A stretch of DNA of 57,035 bases. Source: Desulfuromonadales bacterium. GTDB taxonomy: Bacteria > Desulfobacterota > Desulfuromonadia > Desulfuromonadales > BM103. The notes beneath the pieces were generated by a model. It searched no databases. It had not been told where the DNA came from and worked only from the letters and a program-made list of their open reading frames with translations. Shown here piece after piece: positions 38,066 to 46,015 of the stretch (its first letter is position 1; every line of letters starts with the position of its first letter). Both the position numbers and the translations under genes were made by a program. The stretch is taken from the NCBI GenBank assembly GCA_030145195.1, contig JAQYVY010000022.1, positions 1-57,035 of the forward strand, read 5' to 3'.

Positions 38066-38185
38066 GAGACACGAAGGCACCAAGAAGTACTTTTTATCGA
38101 GTAAGGATCTATCTTTTCGCTCTTGCCATTTTGATCTGTGCAGAAAAAGACAAGTTATAACTTCGTGTCTTGGTGACTTAGTGGC
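38066..38185. repeat. GACACGAAGGCACCAAG / CTTGGTG inverted element in a gene-free gap
   Basis: GAGACACGAAGGCACCAAG (38066-38084) faces CTTCGTGTCTTGGTGACTTA (38161-38180), which continues to GTGGC at 38185, so the arms are mutually complementary in a shifted, degenerate way. The gap 37950-38489 holds nothing else I can support; a 148-codon frame there looks non-coding. Confidence 0.55.
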
Positions 38186-38489
38186 CAAGCTTTGTTTCAG
38201 TTGCAAACCCATTACATATAAGCCACGCAGAGTGCTTTTTTGTCAAGTTGTCTTAACCCGGCACGGCTTGACCGTCAGAGACAATTGTGCTAGTTTTTTT
38301 CGTGAGTTACAGTGTGTTTGCTGTCATCAAAAGGTTGAGTTCCCAACAAAACAAAGACTTGCGCTCACATTCTTGCAGAAGTGTGCTAACACGGAGTTCG
38401 ATATATGTATGAGCCGAGTTCAACCGTCTTTCTCTACTCCCTCTGCCGCCCGGCTTCAAAACTTTCTTTCGAGTTAAGCGAGAGGCCTT

Positions 38490-39047
38490 ATGCGCGTCAT
38501 TGCGGGTAGTGCCCGTGGCAGACGGCTGGTCGAGTTCACGGGACGAACCGTCAGACCGACGCCAGATCGTGTGCGCGAAGCCCTTTTCAGTATATTACAG
38601 AGCCGCATCAGCCAGTTTTGTGGGTTAAGGGTTCTGGATCTTTTTGCCGGTTCTGGAGCTCTTGCAATCGAAGCCTTGAGCCGTGGTGCCGCCAGCGCAT
38701 ACCTGGTTGAAAAAGCACCTGCCTCCGCCACGATTATACGCGAGAACCTTGAGCTTTGTCGTTTAAGTGACCGGGCCGTATTGCTGAAACAGGATGTATT
38801 GCGTGCTTGGCCGCAGATCTCAGTAGCAGCCCCCTTCGACCTGATCTTTCTTGACCCACCTTATGGGCAGGGGTTGGCGACACAGGCGATGCAAGAGATT
38901 GCCGAGCGCGAGATTCTTGTGCCCGCAGGATTTCTCTCTGTAGAGACTGCCGCCAACGAGGAACTGCCTGCGGAAATGGGGGACCTCTCCCGGATGTTTC
39001 AACGCCGTTATGGCACAGTTATGATAAGCTTATACACGCACCAATAA
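38490..39047 (+). CDS. rsmD: 16S rRNA (guanine966-N2)-methyltransferase
   Basis: 185 residues. SAM-binding motif VLDLFAGSGALAIEALSRGA near residue 50 and the N6/N2-MTase motif LIFLDPPYGQGL near residue 120. It starts with RVIAGSARGRRLVEF, the usual RsmD N-terminus. GAGAGG precedes the ATG. The rsmD-coaD order is widely conserved, and coaD follows after 27 nt. Confidence 0.95.
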   Translation: MRVIAGSARGRRLVEFTGRTVRPTPDRVREALFSILQSRISQFCGLRVLDLFAGSGALAIEALSRGAASAYLVEKAPASATIIRENLELCRLSDRAVLLKQDVLRAWPQISVAAPFDLIFLDPPYGQGLATQAMQEIAEREILVPAGFLSVETAANEELPAEMGDLSRMFQRRYGTVMISLYTHQ

Positions 39048-39074
39048 GCATAATGCAGGCAGACAAGGATGATT

Positions 39075-39572
39075 ATGAGTAAACGAATTGCCGTCTACCC
39101 CGGTTCTTTTGACCCCATTACCAACGGGCACATGGATATTGTCGAACGGGGTCTGGAAATTTTTGATGAAATTGTCATTGCCGTGGCCCGAAATTCTGAG
39201 AAGAAAAGCCTTTTCACTATTGAGGAACGACTTCACCTCATCGCGGAAGCCCACTGCAATGACCCGCGCGTAAAGGTTGACACCTTTGATGGTCTGTTGG
39301 TCGATTACGTTGTAAATCAGGGGGCTCGGGTGATCCTGCGCGGTTTACGGGCTGTTTCGGATTTCGAGTATGAGTTCCAGATCGCACAGATGAACCACAA
39401 GCTTAGGCGTGAAGTGGAAACTCTCTTTTTGATGACTTCGGTGCCCTACGGTTATCTGAGTTCGTCAATCGTCAAAGAAGTCGCCTGCCTGAACGGACCG
39501 GTCGAAACCCTGGTGCCGCCGATTGTCAGAGCAGCACTTGCCGAGAAATGTCGTAAAATGAAAGAAGAGTAA
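39075..39572 (+). CDS. coaD: Pantetheine-phosphate adenylyltransferase
   Basis: 165 residues from the ATG at 39075, chosen because AAGGA at 39063-39067 is better spaced for it than for the ATG at 39069. It makes dephospho-CoA from phosphopantetheine and ATP. The nucleotidyltransferase signature YPGSFDPITNGHMDIV is at the N-terminus and LMTSVPYGYLSSSIVKEVA near residue 120. It is co-transcribed with rsmD and probably with the DUF1858 gene 52 nt downstream. Confidence 0.96.
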   Translation: MSKRIAVYPGSFDPITNGHMDIVERGLEIFDEIVIAVARNSEKKSLFTIEERLHLIAEAHCNDPRVKVDTFDGLLVDYVVNQGARVILRGLRAVSDFEYEFQIAQMNHKLRREVETLFLMTSVPYGYLSSSIVKEVACLNGPVETLVPPIVRAALAEKCRKMKEE

Positions 39573-39624
39573 ATGAGGGTGTCACAGTTCAGCGGGATAT
39601 ACTGAAGAATTATCAGGAGGTGTT

Positions 39625-39813
39625 ATGATTACGCGCGAAATGTTCATCTCTGAAATCATTGCCCAATACCCGCAGACAATTTCGGTCTTTCGCTCTTTCG
39701 GTCTCGACTGCCAAGGTTGCCAGATTGCCGATTATGAGGACGTTGCGCATGGCGCAGGGGTCCACGAGGTTGACATCGAAAAGCTTCTTAAGGCTTTAAA
39801 TAATGTCATATAA
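39625..39813 (+). CDS. DUF1858 mini-protein with CxxC motif (second copy)
   Basis: 62 residues: IIAQYPQTISVFRSFGLDCQ then GCQIADYEDVAHGAG and VDIEKLLKALN. It has the same layout as the protein at 13787-13981, with a CQGC motif near residue 30, but is clearly diverged. A strong CAGGAGGTGTT precedes the ATG. A terminator follows the stop. The role of the family is not established; a redox or metal-binding function is inferred from the CxxC. Confidence 0.86.
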   Translation: MITREMFISEIIAQYPQTISVFRSFGLDCQGCQIADYEDVAHGAGVHEVDIEKLLKALNNVI

Positions 39814-39839
39814 GCAACCGACCCTTCAAATCCACATTA

Positions 39840-39867
39840 AAAAGGATGGCAAGCATGCCATCCTTTT
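39840..39867. terminator. Terminator hairpin
   Basis: Perfect 12-bp stem AAAAGGATGGCA / TGCCATCCTTTT around a 4-nt loop. The A/T ends allow function in both directions. It closes the rsmD-coaD-DUF1858 unit. Confidence 0.8.
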
Positions 39868-39945
39868 GTGGTTCTATAACCGATACAAAACTTGAAACAT
39901 TTCAATCGCAGAGACGATGAGTGTGCAAGGTCTGATGTTAGTTTT

Positions 39946-39975
39946 TCTCTGCGCCTTTGCGCCTTTGCGTTAAAA
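39946..39975. repeat. CTTTGCG periodic repeat
   Basis: TCTCTGCG, CCTTTGCG, CCTTTGCG, then TTAAAA. It belongs to the same family as 11509-11553 and the right arm of 55574-55736. A weak opposing arm TCGCAGAGAC lies about 40 nt to the left. Confidence 0.6.
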
Positions 39976-40008
39976 CCTTTCCTGGCGTATCCCTGTCAGG
40001 GTCAACAT

Positions 40009-40836
40009 CTAAAAGCGGTACTGAATCCCGACCGCAACCACATGACTGCGTATTTCCGTATCAACCTTACCGAGTGCCGACTTCATCGATGGATCATCGG
40101 TCATCAGAAAACGGTAGCCGACATCAAGTGAGATCGTTGAATTCAATCTAAACTGAAAACCCGCAGCGACCTGCCCGGCCAGAACCGAGTCGTCATCATC
40201 TACCAGTAGAGTCCCATCCCCATTGATCCCATCGAGCGAGACTTCTGCCCAGCCGACCCCGGCACCAAGATAAGGCGTGAGATAAGAGCCTGTGTCGATA
40301 TCGTAATAAGCGTTCAACAGGAGCGTTTGAATGTCCAGATCGCCTTTGGCAGCGACAAAAGGCTTCAAGCCCTCTACGCTGCTGCTGCGGTATGCGCCTT
40401 CAAGCTCAAGCCTCAAAGCACCGTAGTCGTAACCAATGAGAACAGCGCCACCGTAGCCATTATCATATTCTGCATCAACACTGGCAGAAGTATATTTAAG
40501 ATCGTTTGACGAGAGTGCATTGATACCAAACCAGCCGCCAACATAATATTGACCGTTGGAAACAGCGCACGATGTTACGCACGGAGTCGGTTTTGGGGTC
40601 ACGCAGGGAGTTGCGCACGGTGCTAATGAAGGCTTTGGTTCATCAACTTGGTTGGGCAAAAGAGGCTTTGGCTCTGCTTTTTTGTGAATGCGTGGATTAT
40701 CGCAAAGGGGCGGTTCGATATAAGCCGGATAATCGCGATAGACCTTAACTGTCTTCACTTCTTCGGCTGCCAGAGAGGGCACTGAAAAGAGAACCAGAAC
40801 CAGCGAGAAGAGCATCCAAGTCATGATTTTTTGCAT
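40009..40836 (-). CDS. Outer-membrane beta-barrel protein with Cys/Pro/Thr linker
   Basis: 275 residues. A signal peptide (about 1-23, MLFSLVLVLFSVPSLAAEE) leads to a Pro-rich periplasmic stretch with a CATPCVTPKPTPCVTSC tract. From about residue 98 (YYVGGWFGINALSSND) an eight-stranded OmpA/OmpX-like barrel is suggested by alternating strands and the C-terminal AVGIQYRF ending in Phe. TTCGGAGGAAGAT precedes the ATG. The role is unknown; the Cys residues could be heme, metal or disulfide sites, but no CxxCH is present. Confidence 0.85.
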   Translation of the reverse strand: MQKIMTWMLFSLVLVLFSVPSLAAEEVKTVKVYRDYPAYIEPPLCDNPRIHKKAEPKPLLPNQVDEPKPSLAPCATPCVTPKPTPCVTSCAVSNGQYYVGGWFGINALSSNDLKYTSASVDAEYDNGYGGAVLIGYDYGALRLELEGAYRSSSVEGLKPFVAAKGDLDIQTLLLNAYYDIDTGSYLTPYLGAGVGWAEVSLDGINGDGTLLVDDDDSVLAGQVAAGFQFRLNSTISLDVGYRFLMTDDPSMKSALGKVDTEIRSHVVAVGIQYRF

Positions 40837-40914
40837 ATCTTCCTCCGAATCAAATTAAAGATACGCTAATAGTAACAAAGAACCGCCTATAAACCACCTA
40901 AAAAGTCATACAGT

Positions 40915-41676
40915 TCAAGCGACTCCAAACCAAGGGTGAACTTGGGGAATGATTCGGATGTCTTGATGAATCGGCGTGATCGCGGCCTGAAGCTTAAGAA
41001 GTACCGATCCTGACATGGTTAGCCCCTTGGAAAAAGTGCGGGGTTGAATCACCAACGGCACCGTCGGCGCGTACTGAGCGACCAGTTGTGCCGCTCGGCC
41101 TAACTCCTCTTCAGTCGTGTGCTCGTCAACAACCATCTTGACCTGACAGAGGTGGCCCTTCGCCACGGCGAGAAAAGCTTCGTGCTCGTTCCACAGCGTT
41201 GCTTGGCCAGAAGTCGTACCGCTTTTGATATCCATGGAAATCCAATCCAACAGCGGCAGGATTTTTTCAAGTTCGGCGGGTAGCGTGCCGTTGGTTTCAA
41301 GAAAAATCGGCAGATGTGGGCGAACGGTGGGGAGCCACTGGCACAAGAGGTCGGCCTGAAGCAAGGGTTCACCGCCGGTCAAAACGACGGAATGGTGCAA
41401 CCCGGCATTGGCCTGCTGCCAGGAAGCAATCAAGGCCGTGACATCATCCAACAGGGCGGGGTTCTTGCGCGTCGCAAACTGTCCCGAGCCCGGAGTCGTT
41501 TCGACCCGGTAGTCGTCAGTTGCGGTAAAGGGGGTGTCGCAATAGGCGCAACTCAGGTTGCATTCGGCAAAGCGAACAAAGACCTGCCGGCAGCCGATCA
41601 TGACCCCCTCTCCCTGCATCGAAGAGAAGACCTCAATCAAAGGGGCTTCAATCCGGGGTGTAGCTGGCACAGGCAT
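40915..41676 (-). CDS. queE: 7-carboxy-7-deazaguanine synthase (radical SAM)
   Basis: 253 residues from the ATG at 41676; a GTG at 41670 is better spaced from the upstream GGAG. It converts carboxytetrahydropterin to carboxydeazaguanine in queuosine synthesis. The radical SAM cluster is C39-NLS-C43-AY-C46. EVFSSMQGEGVMIGCRQVFVR is the family N-terminus, and LTGGEPLLQ follows near residue 100. The start overlaps the queD end by 29 nt, so the two are translationally coupled. Confidence 0.94.
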   Translation of the reverse strand: MPVPATPRIEAPLIEVFSSMQGEGVMIGCRQVFVRFAECNLSCAYCDTPFTATDDYRVETTPGSGQFATRKNPALLDDVTALIASWQQANAGLHHSVVLTGGEPLLQADLLCQWLPTVRPHLPIFLETNGTLPAELEKILPLLDWISMDIKSGTTSGQATLWNEHEAFLAVAKGHLCQVKMVVDEHTTEEELGRAAQLVAQYAPTVPLVIQPRTFSKGLTMSGSVLLKLQAAITPIHQDIRIIPQVHPWFGVA

Positions 41677-42019
41677 TCTCCGATTCCCAGACGTTGACCT
41701 GCGTCACCGTGACATTGTCGTTATTTAGCTTCTGACTTAAGCTTTCATAGAGATAACGGCTGATGTTTTCTGAAGAGGGGCTGGACTCCAGAAACGGAAC
41801 CAAATCGTTCAGGTATTTATGGTCCAGTTCGTCAAGCAACTCATTTGTTTTCTTTTTAAGAATCTTGAAGTCGATTCCGAGACCCGCTTTGTCCAGATCT
41901 TTCGCCGAGACCGTCACCTCAACCCGCCAATTATGCCCGTGCAGATTTTCGCAATCCCCTTGATAGTTGATCAGGTTGTGGGCGGCGGCAAAAGAGGTTT
42001 TTATCATCAAATGATACAT
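41648..42019 (-). CDS. queD: 6-carboxy-5,6,7,8-tetrahydropterin synthase
   Basis: 123 residues, standard length. Zinc ligands H14, H27 and H29 lie in FAAAHNL and NLHGHNW, and the catalytic Cys23 in DCENLHG. ESSPSSENISRYLYE, with the conserved Pro-Ser/Thr-Glu, is near residue 80. It makes the QueE substrate from dihydroneopterin triphosphate. It is 3 nt from yacG and overlaps queE. Confidence 0.95.
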   Translation of the reverse strand: MYHLMIKTSFAAAHNLINYQGDCENLHGHNWRVEVTVSAKDLDKAGLGIDFKILKKKTNELLDELDHKYLNDLVPFLESSPSSENISRYLYESLSQKLNNDNVTVTQVNVWESENACASYTPD

Positions 42020-42022
42020 AAA

Positions 42023-42244
42023 CTATGACCTTTCAATCTCTTGATTTTCAGGGTTAATTGGTACGACGTTATCGTCTGACCACGGTTCTTGAGACGGGCC
42101 CTTAATACGGTAGGACTCATCAGCCCACTGGCCGAGATCAAGTAATTTACAGCGCTCCGAACAGAACGGACGATCCGGGTTATTTTCCCAGGAGACCGCT
42201 CCGCGACATTGTGGACATTTTAGCTCTTTCACATAAAGTTCCAT
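42023..42244 (-). CDS. yacG: DNA gyrase inhibitor YacG (zinc-binding)
   Basis: 73 residues from the ATG at 42244; an in-frame GTG two codons upstream is possible and neither has a good ribosome-binding site. The zinc site is C10/C13 (KCPQC) and C28/C32 (FCSERC), followed by [12 protein letters not shown], the YacG hallmark. E. coli YacG binds GyrB and inhibits it. Here it is first in a small operon with queD and queE. Confidence 0.92.
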   Translation of the reverse strand: MELYVKELKCPQCRGAVSWENNPDRPFCSERCKLLDLGQWADESYRIKGPSQEPWSDDNVVPINPENQEIERS

Positions 42245-42273
42245 CGACACAAGGTGTCGTGATAAAGCCGTCT

Positions 42274-42408
42274 TTAAAACGGCTGTGAAATCAAAATTCT
42301 GCCGCTCGATTGCGTTTGGGTGGCACCACCATCAAGCCGCATGCGTGGCTTTGCCGTGCACGCAGAGAGAAACGCGACAATAAGCAGAAACAGCAATAAC
42401 CGGGACAT
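42274..42408 (-). CDS. 44-residue lipoprotein of unknown function
   Basis: Starting at the ATG at 42408, after TTGGAGGTTGGAA, the frame reads [20 protein letters not shown], a lipoprotein signal with lipobox LSAC (Cys17), and only 28 residues of mature peptide ending GRILISQPF. The good ribosome-binding site and clear lipobox argue that it is real despite its size. It lies 29 nt upstream of yacG on the same strand and may be in the same transcript. No family is recognised. Confidence 0.7.
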   Translation of the reverse strand: MSRLLLFLLIVAFLSACTAKPRMRLDGGATQTQSSGRILISQPF

Positions 42409-42585
42409 TTCCAACCTCCAACATAAGGTACGTTTCAACGTCAAGATTATACATGGAACCATTAAACCGGGCAACGTTCACGTCTTATTAATCCTTTGTC
42501 ATGGCTTGGAGGGTGTGTCGCTTTGAATAAAATCAGAAAAACTGAGGAATACCGCGTTACGAGAATTATCATCGCAGCAAAGATC

Positions 42586-42615
42586 AAGACGCCCCGAAAA
42601 TTTTCGGGGCGTCTT
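42586..42615 (-). terminator. Perfect 30-bp palindrome, terminator-like
   Basis: AAGACGCCCCGAAAA (42586-42600) mirrors exactly (42601-42615). On the minus strand it is the last of three successive hairpins downstream of the 16-codon frame at 42700-42750; the others are GGGTCAA...TTGACCC at about 42661-42683 and GATTCCC...GGGAATC at about 42639-42657. The T tail is imperfect (TTGATCTTTG). Confidence 0.6.
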
Positions 42616-42699
42616 GCGATCATTCACTTCTTTGCGATTCCCGTCGTGGGAATCTAGATCGGGTCAACCAACAACTTTGACCCAAGATTTTATCGATTT

Positions 42700-42750
42700 T
42701 TAGATTGATGAGACGACCATTGACGGATCAGGTGGATCAGAGACGGGCAT
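42700..42750 (-). CDS. Possible 16-residue peptide ORF
   Basis: ATG at 42750 to TAA at 42700-42702 encodes MPVSDPPDPSMVVSSI. An AGGGAGGAAG Shine-Dalgarno is optimally placed 5 nt upstream, an extended -10 promoter lies about 55 nt upstream, and a chain of hairpins lies downstream. It could be a leader or signalling peptide, a precursor of a modified peptide, or chance. Without homologs the call is tentative. Confidence 0.35.
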   Translation of the reverse strand: MPVSDPPDPSMVVSSI

Positions 42751-42802
42751 AGCATCTTCCTCCCTTGACTTCAAAAACCTCTTTTTCTTTTGAGGTGTTC
42801 AC

Positions 42803-42811
42803 ATTATACCA
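42803..42811 (-). promoter_or_regulatory. Extended -10 promoter
   Basis: On the minus strand TGGTATAAT is a perfect TGnTATAAT extended -10. There is no good -35. A short hairpin ACCTC...GAGGTTTTT follows right after the expected start site. Confidence 0.5.
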
Positions 42812-42922
42812 CATAAGTTCAATCAATACGGGGTGAGCAGAAGATAAGCATGTTGATTCTCATGCGACCGCCTCCCCGCTCTTTGGGTGAATCACCAAAC
42901 CCATCCCGAGAGGAGTCAAACC

Positions 42923-43003
42923 ATGACCGACCCTAAAGAAAGTGGCGTAATTCAAGGTTTCTTGTCCTTGTTAGCTGAAGATTGCTTCAAAAAAAGAGGC
43001 TAG
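42923..43003 (+). CDS. Possible 26-residue peptide ORF
   Basis: ATG at 42923 after GAGAGGAG with 7-nt spacing, ending in TAG at 43001. The peptide begins MTDPKESGVIQGFLSLLAED and ends CFKKRG, and looks like an amphipathic helix. Its last codons overlap the hairpin that terminates tRNA-Gly on the other strand. A strong ribosome-binding site supports it; nothing else does. Confidence 0.3.
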   Translation: MTDPKESGVIQGFLSLLAEDCFKKRG

Positions 43004-43022
43004 GCAAAATGCCTAACCTCTT
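42988..43022 (-). terminator. Terminator of the tRNA-Gly transcript
   Basis: AAGAGGTTAGGCA / TGCCTAGCCTCTT (one G-U pair) with a short loop and seven T on the minus strand, immediately downstream of the tRNA. Confidence 0.8.
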
Positions 43023-43029
43023 GATTTTA

Positions 43030-43104
<75 letters not shown>

Positions 43105-43142
43105 GAACAGGGCGTGATTATAGGGTGTCGAAATTCACCTTG

Positions 43143-44456
43143 TCAATCCTTATTCTGGTCTTGCCGGAGAAGATACTGATGAGCTTCTACTTCATTACTA
43201 ACCTGCCCGAAAATTTCAGCATTGCGCAATCGTTCCAGAGCTTTCGCCATCTCCGGCCCATCTTTAAGATGCAGCTCGTTGCGTAGCCAGTGTCCATCGA
43301 CCAGATCACTGAGTCGCTGGTCGCTGAGATCGGCCACCAGAGGCACCCAAGCCTGAATTCTGGCAGAAGGAGACGCTGTCTTAGCCGGAGCGAGCACGGC
43401 CAAGGCCAGCAGGAGCAGCTTCGGCTCTATACGATGACGGGCCGACCACCAGCGATAAGCCCGCTCGTTGCGAGCGATTGAGGCGAACTCGTTAAGGGTC
43501 GACTCATCCAGAGCAACAACGGCCGCGATGTTGGCTTTGGCTTTACGACTGAGCCGCCACGTCTCGGCCAGAGACGTTGGCCGCTTTGGCTCAATGGCCG
43601 CCAGCAGAAAGGTCCAGGTCAGTAAGGTTTCGAGGCTAAGCCCTTGCTCGATTTCACCCGCCAGCCAGTCACGTACCACGGGACAGGCACGGGCGAGCTG
43701 TTGCCAGCGATCACGACACGTCTCAAGTTGTGCCGTCAACTTCGGCAGTGATACGGCAAACCCTTCGCCAAACAGTTGTGCCCCTGCCCCACTCTCGCAG
43801 AGCAGATGAAGCCCTTGGGTCGCCTGCTCAGACGAAAGCGTCTTCCAGACCTCCTGACGGACGCGCTCCGGGGCAATGCGAGACAAACCTGAGGCCTGCG
43901 CCTGCATGGCATGCAAGGTTGCACGTTCAATCTTCAAATCAAGCATCGTGGCATGTCTGGTCCCCTTGATAACCCTCAGAGGGTCGTTGGCCAAGGAGTC
44001 CTTGCCGACCATGCGCAAACGGCCCTGCTGCAAATCATCCAGACCATGCAGTGGATCAATCAAGTCTGCGGCTGAGAAGTCTGCTGATAAAGGCAACGCC
44101 AGGGCATTGATGGTAAAATCCCGATCCAGCAAGTCTCGCTCAAGATCTGGAGCGCGAAACAGAGCAAAATCGAAATGAGGGAGGGTCTCATCGTGATTGA
44201 CCACCACTCGACTCTGTCGCCGCTCCTGATCCAGCCAAAACCAGTGGCCCCCGATCTGTCGGGCAAAGTTTTTAGCCAGCGGGGTCGGATCGTCAGGAAA
44301 GATCAAATCCAGGTCGGTGACGGCGCGACCGAGCAAACTATCGCGGAGGGCGCCGCCAACCAGATAAGGATTTTTTCCGGTACAGAGAGCAATGAGTCGA
44401 TCGAAATGAGGGCAATTGCGCAAGACGTCGGACAGATTGTCGAGATCAACTTGCAT
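43143..44456 (-). CDS. cca: CCA tRNA nucleotidyltransferase / poly(A) polymerase family
   Basis: 437 residues of the class II nucleotidyltransferase superfamily. YLVGGALRDSLLGRAVTDLDL carries the catalytic Asp pair (DLD), DRDFTINALALPL the template motif, and LVDPLHGLDDLQQGRLRMVG with ANDPLRVIKG follows. It either repairs or adds the 3' CCA of tRNA or adds poly(A); the two activities cannot be separated reliably by eye. The stop is about 40 nt upstream of the tRNA-Gly gene on the same strand. Confidence 0.88.
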   Translation of the reverse strand: MQVDLDNLSDVLRNCPHFDRLIALCTGKNPYLVGGALRDSLLGRAVTDLDLIFPDDPTPLAKNFARQIGGHWFWLDQERRQSRVVVNHDETLPHFDFALFRAPDLERDLLDRDFTINALALPLSADFSAADLIDPLHGLDDLQQGRLRMVGKDSLANDPLRVIKGTRHATMLDLKIERATLHAMQAQASGLSRIAPERVRQEVWKTLSSEQATQGLHLLCESGAGAQLFGEGFAVSLPKLTAQLETCRDRWQQLARACPVVRDWLAGEIEQGLSLETLLTWTFLLAAIEPKRPTSLAETWRLSRKAKANIAAVVALDESTLNEFASIARNERAYRWWSARHRIEPKLLLLALAVLAPAKTASPSARIQAWVPLVADLSDQRLSDLVDGHWLRNELHLKDGPEMAKALERLRNAEIFGQVSNEVEAHQYLLRQDQNKD

Positions 44457-44473
44457 GTTTACCCTTTATTGAG

Positions 44474-44511
44474 AAAAAACCGGAGCTCCGGCATAGAACC
44501 GAAGCTCCGGG
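44474..44511 (-). terminator. Terminator after the aminotransferase gene
   Basis: On the minus strand CCGGAGCT...AGCTCCGG encloses inner GC pairs, followed by six T at 44479-44474. Confidence 0.8.
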
Positions 44512-44525
44512 GGTGTTCAGAGGTT

Positions 44526-45830
44526 TCAGGACAGGTCTTTGACCGCCTGATAGATGGTGTCGAACAGTTCCTGAATATCTTGTTCGGCGATGCAGGAAAA
44601 GGCGATGCGCAAATCTGTGCTGCCGATGGAGATGGCACCGACACCATACTTGTCGAGCAGATGAACACGGAGCGTCTCGGCATCGACACCCTTGATCTTG
44701 AGACACATGAAATAGCCCGAATTGAAGGGATAGTAATCCCAACAGGAAGCATACTTGCCGCTATCGAGCACCTGCTTGGTCTTGAGGGCTCGGCCTTTCA
44801 TGATCTGGAACTTCTCAGCCTTCTGGCTGAGAAAATCCGGAGATTTGAGCGCTTCAATAACAAAAGTCTGCGATGGATGCGGACAGTTGGAGATGGTCGC
44901 GCGGATAATACCCAGAGTCTTCTTCTCGAGCGCATTCAGAACCGGCTCGTTCTGATATTCGTTGCCATCGGCAAAAGTGATGAAACCGGTACGGAAGCCC
45001 CAGACATACTCTTCCTTGGTCGCGCCGTCGAGTTTCACCGTCAGAATCCGCGGGTGCAGATTGGCGAGCTTGCCAAAGAGGGATTCCTGCATCGAGTCTT
45101 CGTAGAAGAGCCCGAAGTAAGCATCGTCGGTTATGGCAACCACTTCACAGCCACTCTCGGCAACTTCTTTGATGGCATTGACGATCGCATCACCCTCTGC
45201 AACCGTCGGAGTATAGCCACTCGGATTGTTCGGGAAGTTGAGCAACACGACGATTTTGCTCTTCTCTGCTGCGCTGTTTTTCATCTCAGCAAGGAAGGCT
45301 GGAACGTTGAAGCCACGATCCGAAGTAAAGGTGGGGTATTTCTTGACAATGGCCCCACAACGGGTGACAAAGGTCAGGTTGTAGTTACCCCAGAGCATGT
45401 CAGGCAGAATCAGGTGGTCGCCCTCATCGATAAACATATCCGCCACAATTGACAAGCCATGGGTCAGGGCGCTGGTGACAATTGGATTGCTGAAATGCTT
45501 GTCTTGCAGGCTCGGGTTCTCACGTAGCATCTTTTCGCGCCACAAGGAGCGAAGTTCGGGCTTGCCAGCTGGCGGCGCGTAAGGGAAGATATCTTTGGGA
45601 TCAAAGGCGCTGAGCTTATCGTGAAGACACTGCAGGTACATCGGTCCGTCACCTTCTGTGGCAATACCGATGGTTGCGTTGAAACGATGAGCCTTCTCTT
45701 TGGCTTCTGCGGATTGGGTCAGAATGCCTTTGGGGAAGAACAGATTTTTCCCCAGAGTTGAGAGCGATTCCAGGACGTGTGAATTATGCTGACTGAGTTG
45801 TTCGTTCAGCTCTTTGGCCAACGGGTTCAT
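44526..45830 (-). CDS. PLP-dependent aminotransferase class I/II
   Basis: 434 residues, fold type I. Recognisable are YAPPAGKPELRSLWREKML, LNFPNNPSGYTPT, ITDDAYFGLFYED, and KLDGATKEEYVWGFRTGF with the Schiff-base Lys and downstream substrate Arg. A terminal RIAFSCIAEQDI carries the carboxylate-binding Arg. The closest textbook relation is to aspartate or aromatic aminotransferases. The substrate cannot be fixed from sequence. GAAGGAGACCCC precedes the ATG. It is a single-gene unit with its own terminator. Confidence 0.88.
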   Translation of the reverse strand: MNPLAKELNEQLSQHNSHVLESLSTLGKNLFFPKGILTQSAEAKEKAHRFNATIGIATEGDGPMYLQCLHDKLSAFDPKDIFPYAPPAGKPELRSLWREKMLRENPSLQDKHFSNPIVTSALTHGLSIVADMFIDEGDHLILPDMLWGNYNLTFVTRCGAIVKKYPTFTSDRGFNVPAFLAEMKNSAAEKSKIVVLLNFPNNPSGYTPTVAEGDAIVNAIKEVAESGCEVVAITDDAYFGLFYEDSMQESLFGKLANLHPRILTVKLDGATKEEYVWGFRTGFITFADGNEYQNEPVLNALEKKTLGIIRATISNCPHPSQTFVIEALKSPDFLSQKAEKFQIMKGRALKTKQVLDSGKYASCWDYYPFNSGYFMCLKIKGVDAETLRVHLLDKYGVGAISIGSTDLRIAFSCIAEQDIQELFDTIYQAVKDLS

Positions 45831-46015
45831 GGGGTCTCCTTCGCCTTAATTTTATCAATTGACGTCTCGCATCATGCGAGGGCGTATTTAATCAGGATAG
45901 CTCAAGAATTGTCAATGGCAAATTCATCGAAAAGAACTGGGAATTATTTAAAAAACCGGCATATCACTACGACTTCAAAGCCATCTTCAGTTGTCGTTTG
46001 TGCGGAGGCGGCCTG

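Noticed and set aside
38031-38477. A 148-codon frame between dgt and rsmD
   Set aside because: Its translation is rich in Cys, Arg and Ser without structure, and it spans repeat-like GACACGAAGG/CTTCGTGTC sequence, so I treat it as non-coding.
44175-45452. A 425-codon plus-strand frame
   Set aside because: It is antisense to both the CCA-adding enzyme and the aminotransferase genes, which have clear motifs; its translation has no recognisable domain. A shadow frame in GC-rich coding DNA.
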